A DNA stretch of 64,000 bases from Akebia trifoliata (Eukaryota > Streptophyta > Magnoliopsida > Ranunculales > Lardizabalaceae). A program made the position numbers and the translations under genes. The stretch lies in NCBI GenBank assembly GCA_017979445.1, contig CM030706.1:21717884-21781883 (forward strand), in the 5' to 3' direction. Below the pieces are notes generated by a model. That model was not told the DNA's origin and ran no database searches. It was given only the letters and a program-made list of their open reading frames with translations. Positions 57,209-64,000 of this stretch are shown one piece after another; the stretch's first letter is position 1, and each line of letters opens with the position of its first letter.

Positions 57209-58945
57209 TGAAAGTGCTTTCGATCCGCGGGGTGCGCGGATCCGCTTTTGACCCTTGAGGTTTGGGATTCACCACCTAGTTATTACGGTCTAGAAACTTA
57301 ATACTGACTCTAATTGGATAAAAAAACTAATCTACTAAAGAAAAACTGAATCCGAGGATCACATTACGGGGTTGGAAGGTGTTAGGCACCAACCCCGTCC
57401 GGCCAATGCCAGTCTCTACTTATCCCAAACAAGACTACATTGCTAACAAAAACCTAGATAGAAAAAATAAAAGAGATTTTACCTTCGAGCGCAACGGTTT
57501 TATTCCCTCAGATTTGATAAAACTGCTCCTTGTACCGTATTCCTTACTTCGTTCTGTCTCCGGATCTGATTTCAGATCTCCGAGACAAGGTATTTCTTCC
57601 TTAGATATGGATTCTTTGAATTTTGTTATCGATTTTGAGGTGTTTTTGAAGGGCTTCTAGGTGTTTTTAAGGCTAAAATCGAAGTATGGGTGTTAGGTAA
57701 GGAGTTGGGACTTCAAAATTAGGGTTTGTGGGAGGCTAGAGAAGTTTTTTGACCTACTTCTCTTAGGGTTTATGATTTGATACAAAAATAGGGTGTGAGG
57801 ACCCCTATTTATAGATTTTTTTAAGGGTTGATTTAGATCGAATTAGTGTTTAATTAGAATTCTTTTAGTTAGAGTTGTATTTTAGTTAGAATTATTTTAG
57901 GTAGAGTTGTATTTTAATTAGAATTATTTTAGGTAGAGTTATATTTTAGTTAGAATTCTATTAAATAGAGTTATTATTTAATTAGAACTCTATTAGGGTT
58001 TTGACTTTTGGTCTTATTTGATTGACTTTAAGATTTTGACTTTAGTCTTAATTGGTTGACTTTTAATATCTTGACTTTAGTCTTACTTAATTGACTTTAA
58101 TTTTGACTTTAGTCTTACTTGATTGACTTTAATACCTTGACTTTAGTCTTGCTCGATTGACTTTAATTTTTTGGAGAACTCCCCTCTATTATATCTTTAA
58201 TTCTTTGGACCCCCAAATGGAGGGGTCCTTAAAGAAATATCTTGGCAACCCTCAACAATTTTGCCTGAGAGCCTGATTGATCGATTTTTTTAGTTTAAAA
58301 TTTTTAATTAATTTTATTAATGTTCAATTTAATTATTTAATATTTTATTTATTAATTTCAAAATTTTTAATTATAAAAATTATGAAATTATCGTTTTGCC
58401 CTCGGAGATGAATTTTCGCGTTATAAGTCGATTTTTTATGTTCTAGGATGTTTTATAATCGGTTTTTCATAAGAAATTTAATGGAAATATTGGTTTTTAT
58501 CATTTATAAAAAATTTGTGTGGAATGGTCATGAACTTTATGAGGGGTATTTTCGTAATTTTGTCAAATTTTATGAAATTTGATGAAATTATTTATTTAGT
58601 TTCGATTTGTTTTTTTATGTGTCCGGAAGGGTTTTCCTAAACATAATGTAGGCTCTAGGGATATTTTAAGATTATGGGTATTTTGGTAATTTGGTCATTT
58701 TTTAGTGATTTTTATCGTGAAGCTTCTTTTTGTTTGAAAAATGATGATTTCTAAGCTTTTGGGGTTATATTTTCCTAGCGTAGCGTGGTTTCTACAGTTT
58801 TATCAGTTTGAGATACCTCATTTGGATTTCTGAAACATATCTGGTAACAAAATAAAGCATTGGAATAATCATCCATCATTGGGAACCATTGCAATCGTAT
58901 TGACGAGTTGATTAATGAGGCGAGTGCGAAAATGGGGTGTCTACA
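57209..58945 (-). mobile_element. 3' LTR of A5
   Basis: 1737 bp from TGTAGACACC to CACTTTCA. TATA box at 57806-57813. TTGACTTTA/AGTCTTACTTGA units at 58010-58165. Flanked on the right by the tail and on the left by B3 LTR sequence, so it is the outer 3' end of A5. Confidence 0.92.
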
Positions 58946-58963
58946 GATGCCCTCTTTGGCAGA

Positions 58964-59400
58964 GGGTAGAAGCAAACTAGATAGCAAATCTATTTTGGTA
59001 GATAGTGCGATATCCGAATGCCAAAGTCAGTGACAGTTCATTTTGCAGTCTGATTTAGCAATTCGTCAGGGTGTTCAGATCCTTAAGCGTAAAACTCTCC
59101 CCGAACTAAAAGGTTGTCAGGTCATTGAGCGAGCACTCTCATTGACAGTGTCAGATCCTTGAATTTTAAAGAATTCTCCTTGACTAAAAAGTGCAAGTGT
59201 GAGTGTGTGTATATGTGTGAAACTGAGTAAAAACGTGTCAGGTCCTAGAGATCTTCTCTCACTGACAATAATGATTCAAAATTGAAATGTGCTTATGCAA
59301 CAAAAGCAATCATGGCAAGGTTGAACAATGAGGTAATTGGAGTCATAACAATGTAGGAACTTCGTTAAATCTTATTTGAAATTCTTTTTTTGAGTTCGAA
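58964..59400 (-). other. Tail of A5 next to the polypurine tract
   Basis: Non-coding, with the same blocks as A1 7437-7680 and A3 33260-33690 (AGCAAACTAGATAGCAAATC, CTGATTTAGCAATTCGTC). The 33/34-bp repeats of A1 and A2 are absent; the sequence goes straight to the 77-bp repeats. Confidence 0.6.
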
Positions 59401-60790
59401 AAAGTTTGAGTCTCGTTTACCAGACTCGAACCTATTGTAGTCACGCTTCTCGGGCTAAAGAACTTAAACAATCCTGTTAATTCAATATGATTCAAACAAA
59501 GCTGGAGTCTCGTTTCTCGGACTCTGGCTAAGGTTTACAGGAACTTAAACAATCTTATTAAAATTGGAATCTCGTTTCTCGGACTCGAACTAAGGTTTAT
59601 AGGCACTTCAGAAAACCTATTCATTTTATGATTCAAAAAGTTGGAGGCTCGCTTCTCGGACTCAAACCTAAGTTTGTAGGCACTTCAAAAAACCTACTCA
59701 TTCTATGATTCAAAAAGTTGAAGCCTCGTTTCTTGGACTCGCACTTAGGTTTGTAGGCACTTCAAAAAGCCTACTCATTCTATGATTAAAAAAGTTGGAG
59801 TCTCGTTTCTCGGACTCGAACTTAGGTTTACAGGCACTTCAAAAAGCCTATTCATTATATGATTCAAAAAGTTGAAGTCTTGTTTCTCGGACTCAAACTT
59901 AGGTTTCTAGGCACTTCAAAAAGCTTATTCATTCTATGATTCAACAAGTTGGAGTCTCGTTTCTCAGACTCGAACTTAGGTTTGTAGGCACTTCAAAAAG
60001 TCTATTCATTCTATGATTCAAAAAGTTGGAGTCTCGTTTCTCGGACTCGAACTTAGGTTTGTAGGCACTTCAAAAAACCTACTCATTCTATGATTCAAAA
60101 AGTTGGAGTCTCGTTTCCCAGACTCGCACTTAAGTTTGTAGGCACTTCAAAAAGCCTATTCATTCTATGATTCAAAAATTTGGAGTCTCGTTTCTAGACT
60201 CGAACTTAGGTTTATGGGCACTTCAAAAAAGTTGGAGTCTCATTTCACAGACTCGAACTTAGGTTTGTAGGCACTTCAAAAGCCTACTCATTCTATGATT
60301 CAAAAAGTTGGAGTCTCGTTTCTCGGACTCGAACTTAGGTTTATAGGCACTTCAAAAAGCTTATTCATTCTATGATTCAAAAAGTTGGAGTCTCACTTCT
60401 CGGACTCGAACTTAGGTTTATAGGCACTTCAAAAAGCATATTCATTCTATGATTCAAAAAGTTGGAGGCTCGTTTCTCGGACTCGCACTTAGGTTTGTAG
60501 GTACTTCAAAAAGCCTATTCATTCTATGATTAAAAAAGTTGGAGTCTCGTTTCTCAGACTCGAACTTAGGTTTATAGGCACTTCAAAAAGCCTATTCATT
60601 ATATGATTTAAAAAGTTGGAGTCTCGTTTCTCAGACTCAAACTTAAGTTTGTAGGCACTTCAAAATGCCTATTCATTCTATGATTCAAAAAGTTGGAATC
60701 TCGTTTCTCGAACTCGAACTTACTAAGCCACGTTTCTCGGCTTAGATTTATAGGAACTTAAATAATCCTATTAATTCATTCTATGATTCA
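59400..60790 (-). repeat. 77-bp tandem repeats in the A5 tail
   Basis: About 17-18 units, inverted relative to A3. Unit: AGGTTTGTAGGCACTTCAAA, AAGCCTATTCATTCTATGAT, TCAAAAAGTTGGAGTCTCG, TTTCTCGGACTCGAACTT. GAGTC...GACTC arms occur in most units. A few units are shortened (near 60190-60260). Confidence 0.92.
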
Positions 60791-62880
60791 AAATCGAGTT
60801 CAAAGTTTAAAAGATCAGGCCTTTATTGGCTTATCATGCATATGGATTCATAATTATCATTGGGCTTCGCCGGACTTTTAAGCTTTTGTAAGATTTTCTT
60901 TTTATCATGTGATTAAGAACAAAAACTTTGGAATTAAATGACCTTAAAAAATGCCCCTAGTTTCAAAGTTGGCTTTAACTGGGACTTGACTACGAGACTG
61001 ATGGAATGGATTACACTTGAAAAATATGGACTCTGATGTATGATAGATAGAAAAACTGACATTTTCTTAAATTTAAGACTCTTAAGATTATCATATGTGC
61101 AATAAGGGATTGATCATTTTCTTTCGAATTTCTTTTGAAAAATGCTTGAGCTGGACTTAAAAAATCTTGATAAATATTAGAATAGAAGATCTTTTTCTTC
61201 AAAGTGGTTGATTGTTCTATATCTTCTATTAACGAACACTTGAATAAGAAAACATACTCTTGAAGATCCTACAATGTTCAAGATGACTTCTGATTTTTTT
61301 GACTTCAACATTGTCTTCGTCGGATGTGAGCTCTTGACTGAGAAACTAATATTGTGGCTTGAATGGTTCAGCAGTTTCTGCACAAGCTTCCTTTTGAATT
61401 TTCTTCTTGATGGGACTTTTCATCCCATTTGATGATGCCCTAATTTTTGCCTAGATCGCCTCTTCAGGTTTTCAATATAGCGGACTTTTTTTTTTTTTTT
61501 CTGATGATACCTTGATTTTTACCTAGGTTGCCTTTTTAGGTTTTCAACCTAGCAGGCTTTTTTTTATAGTTATGTCCTTACTTTTGCCTAAGTCGCCTTT
61601 TCGGGTTTTCGACTTAGCGAGCTTCTCTTTTTTTCTTGATGATCTTGAATAACCAACTCGACAACTTCTTGGTTCCCTGCCCCTTAACCAAGTCAATTAG
61701 CATTCAGGATGACTTAATAGGTGGGCTTAGGATATGATTTCGAAAGAAAAGATATAATGCTCAACTTTCCAAAATGCCCCTAGTTTGATATTCTCTCTTT
61801 TCTGTCAAATATTTTGATTTTTTCTAAATGCCCCTAATTTGGCATTCTTTTCTTTTTATCAATTCTTTTTATTCTTTTTTTAATGCCCTTAGTTTGACAT
61901 TCTTTTCTTTTGAACCTTTCAATAGGGGATTTTCTTTTTAGATGACACTTTCCTTAAGAAAATACATTTTTTTTTGCATGACCGTGCCTGAATTAACTTT
62001 TCAGGTTGCCTACGTATCCCAAATATTTCTTTTTTCTTTTGGGATCAGGTCAAAACGTAGTTCATACTTAGACTCCCTCCCAAGGTTGGTCGGTGTGATT
62101 TAGAAAGAAGAGGCTATTGATTTTTTTAAAGGCTGCGAGGGGTTAAAGAAAGTTTTTTTTTATTGGTTAGACAAGAAAATGGTTCGGCCAAAAAAGGCCT
62201 CCTTTGATGAATGCTGCTCGACTTGGTCAAAGTTTCAGGAATTTTATATCTGGATTACTTTATCGAGTAAGGTCTTCTTTTGAGAATGAGTAATCTTCAA
62301 TCTTCTTCTAAGAAGGAATAATCTTCAGTCTTTTTCTGATAAAGAGAAATCTTCAGTCTTCTTTTACAAAGTTGAGTGTGATTGACTTCTTTGTATTTGA
62401 CGTTGACTCGTTCAACCTTTCCAAACTTTGAAAAAAATCTTATATTCTTTCGCGAATGAGAACTCTTTCTTTCTTCTTGCAGATCTTAACACCTTTGTTG
62501 ATGGTTTCAACTACATCATTCTTGATAATCTTTGATTTTGAAGTTCACCCTCAACTTTAGGATTTGATCTATTTTGATACAATCTATCCATATATTCTCA
62601 CGAGACCATGCAGGAACATTGTTGAATTTCTCAAGTAAATTTATTATTCTCTCATGTTCTTCTAAGGAAAATTTAGTACCCATTTGCACTTTTTGAGTGT
62701 ACTCTTTAATTCCAATATTTATTAAGTTTGACTAGTGAGCCTAAGTCAATCATCATGTTAGATATTATGTTCACATCATTATTGCACACAAGATAATCAA
62801 AATCTTCTTTATTTTATTGGAATTAGAAGACATAGACTGACAAACTCGACTAAAACTCGAAAGTTGAAGAAAGACTAACG
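60791..62880 (-). other. Long non-coding tail of A5
   Basis: Collinear with A3 30500-32560 in inverted order. ATGCCCCTAG at 60951 and 61774, with variants near 61828 and 61884. TTTTGCCTAGATCGCC / TTTACCTAGGTTGCC / TTTTGCCTAAGTCGCC units at 61455, 61515 and 61575 form three diverged repeats of about 65 bp. No credible gene. Confidence 0.6.
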
Positions 62881-63075
62881 TAACTGAAACAACTAACTGG
62901 ATTTAAAGACTGACGAAAAATGGATTGAAACTCAAAGAAAACTCAAGGATAATTACCTACAAAGAGAGAAGGTCATTTTGGGTGGATGGACTACTTGGAC
63001 TTGACATTGGTACTTTTACTAGACGACTCTTTTGATGGACCCAAAATGACACAGATGAGGGATTAGAATGTTTAG
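62881..63075 (-). pseudogene. Gag start remnant of A5
   Basis: About 100 bp on the minus strand (near 63070-62960) resemble the first gag codons of A3 (ATTTTGGGTCCATC... against CACTTTGGGTCTGTG..., and AATGTCAAGTCC... against TTGTCAAGTAGTC...), with stops. The sequence then passes into the region matching A3 after gag. So about 1.5 kb of gag was deleted. Confidence 0.55.
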
Positions 63076-63507
63076 GAGCCCCTAAGATTAACCATCGATT
63101 CTGAAAGTTTGATTCTTAACCACATGATTAAAATTTTGATATAAATTAACCCTTCGGTGGGAAATATCGAATCCAAATACACTATAAGTTTATAATGACC
63201 AAGAATGTGAAAAAGATTAGTCACGAATCTACCCCTGATTGGGATTGAACCTTTGATCAAACAAATTAATTTGGTCTTAAGATCGAATCTTTCTATATAA
63301 AGTAGTCTGGATGTTTAAAAGTGAAACCAATTAGTCCAACTGATTTGGTATTGATCAGTTTGATCCATTTGTCAATTGGGCCAACTGGTTTAATTGGTTC
63401 AAATTGATCGATAAACATTACCGATTGGGTCGGATCGATATTGTGGGTCTAGTTCAAACGGTCTGGATCAGTCCACCCACTTACCTGTTGGTTGGATTGA
63501 TTAGAGC
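63076..63507 (-). other. Leader of A5 between gag remnant and conserved block
   Basis: Matches A3 28403-28847 inverted (ATTAGTCCAACTGATTTGGT, ATTGGGTCGGATCG and so on). Non-coding. Confidence 0.6.
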
Positions 63508-64000
63508 AACCCGGGAACACCCATGATAAGTTCGAGTCGTGACCTATAGGAAGGCTTCTAGACTTTAGGTTTACTACGTGCAATGCACTTTATCTGGCCA
63601 CTCTTGCCCAAGTGCACCTATATACCTCTCGAGCGTACTCAATCACACGGTACGTGGTAACTTGGTTTGATATACCGTATAGGTGATAATCTAAAACTTC
63701 AACTCATTTATCTAAAGTCAAAAATAGTCAGTTTGATTTCCAATTGAGAAATAGCGCACGATGCTGAGCAAAGGCCCACTTAAATACCTCTCGTCTAGAA
63801 TAGACGTAGTCTATCTCCCCTCGTACAGTAGGGTACAGCGGGGCAGGATCTCGCTTAGACACTGGTTTTGACCAAGAAGTGCAATTGATATACTTGGATT
63901 ATCTTTTATATACCTACGGGTACGAGTCAAGAGTTGTAGCTTTCATAAATGGTTTGGCATCCCACGAGGGGATCGACCACGTACTAGTACTACGTTGGCA
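63508..64000 (-). repeat. Conserved leader block of A5, cut by the window end
   Basis: Begins ACCCGGGAACACCCATGATAAG and follows A1 18599-19070 closely. The first internal unit (ACGAGTCAAGAGTTGTAGC...) is at 63920-64000; the second lies outside the window. Confidence 0.8.

Larger units (their letters stand above)
57209..64000 (-). mobile_element. Family-A element A5, almost gag-less, 5' end outside
   Basis: Minus strand: 3' LTR (58945-57209), polypurine tract (58946-58963), tail with 77-bp repeats, a 100-150 bp gag start remnant, and leader including the conserved block to the window end. The order equals that of A3, but the stretch matching A3 28980-30480 (nearly all gag) is missing. No pol. 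Inserted in the 5' LTR of B3, probable left target copy GTGGT (57204-57208). Confidence 0.85.

Overview
This window is repeat-rich plant DNA, most likely a eudicot or other angiosperm intergenic or pericentromeric block. I see no intact host gene, no rRNA or tRNA gene and no CRISPR array. Nearly every base can be assigned to nested Ty3/gypsy LTR retrotransposons of the Tat/Ogre type. The diagnostic signs are a polyprotein order of gag - protease - G-patch - RT - RNase H - a second 'archaeal-type' RNase H - integrase, a tRNA-like primer site (TGGCGACTCCACTGGGGACT) next to the LTRs, and accessory ORFs carrying plant-mobile-domain (PMD) or DUF7745-like sequence.

Two LTR families are present; element names are mine. 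Family A has LTRs of about 1.7 kb that start TGTAGACACC and end CTTTCA. Family B has LTRs of about 1.97 kb that start TGTAGACACC and end ACGTGTCTACA. From left to right: B1 (1-7166, minus), the 3' end of a B element whose tail carries two spliced genes on the opposite strand (a six-exon PMD pseudogene and a DUF7745-like pseudogene), each preceded by an array of five short palindromes. A1 (7171-23110, minus) is the fullest element: 3' LTR remnant, tail with 34-bp repeats, complete but mutated pol, gag, a sense DUF7745-like ORF, a 3.2-kb leader, primer site and 5' LTR. A2 (23111-36269, minus) is a deletion derivative split by A3. A3 (24742-35442, plus) is complete, with two LTRs and a 5-bp target duplication (GATAG), but codes only for gag. 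B2 (36270-43473, plus) is an old pol relic cut by A4, a solo LTR (40959-42695, duplication GAGGA). B3 (43474-57208, minus) is a B element with both LTRs, gag, protease, partial integrase and a DUF7745-like ORF, but without RT. A5 (57209 to the window end, minus) is the 3' LTR, tail and leader of an element that has lost almost all of gag.

The order of events can be read from the interruptions: B2 was invaded by A2, A4 and B3; A2 by A3 and apparently by A1; B3 by A5. Every coding region carries stops or frameshifts, so nothing here is likely to be autonomous. A1, A3 and A5 look like a full, a gag-only and a nearly gag-less version of one family that share LTRs, leader and tail; this suggests trans-mobilisation.

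The least explained parts are non-coding: the paired palindrome arrays beside the two antisense accessory genes; an approximately 800-bp leader block kept in four elements of both LTR families, with an internal duplication; hairpin-bearing tandem repeats in leaders and tails; and copies of the polypurine-tract core scattered through the family-A tails. LTR boundaries are exact where terminal motifs or target duplications are visible; coding boundaries inside pseudogenes are approximate. All comparisons were made by eye.
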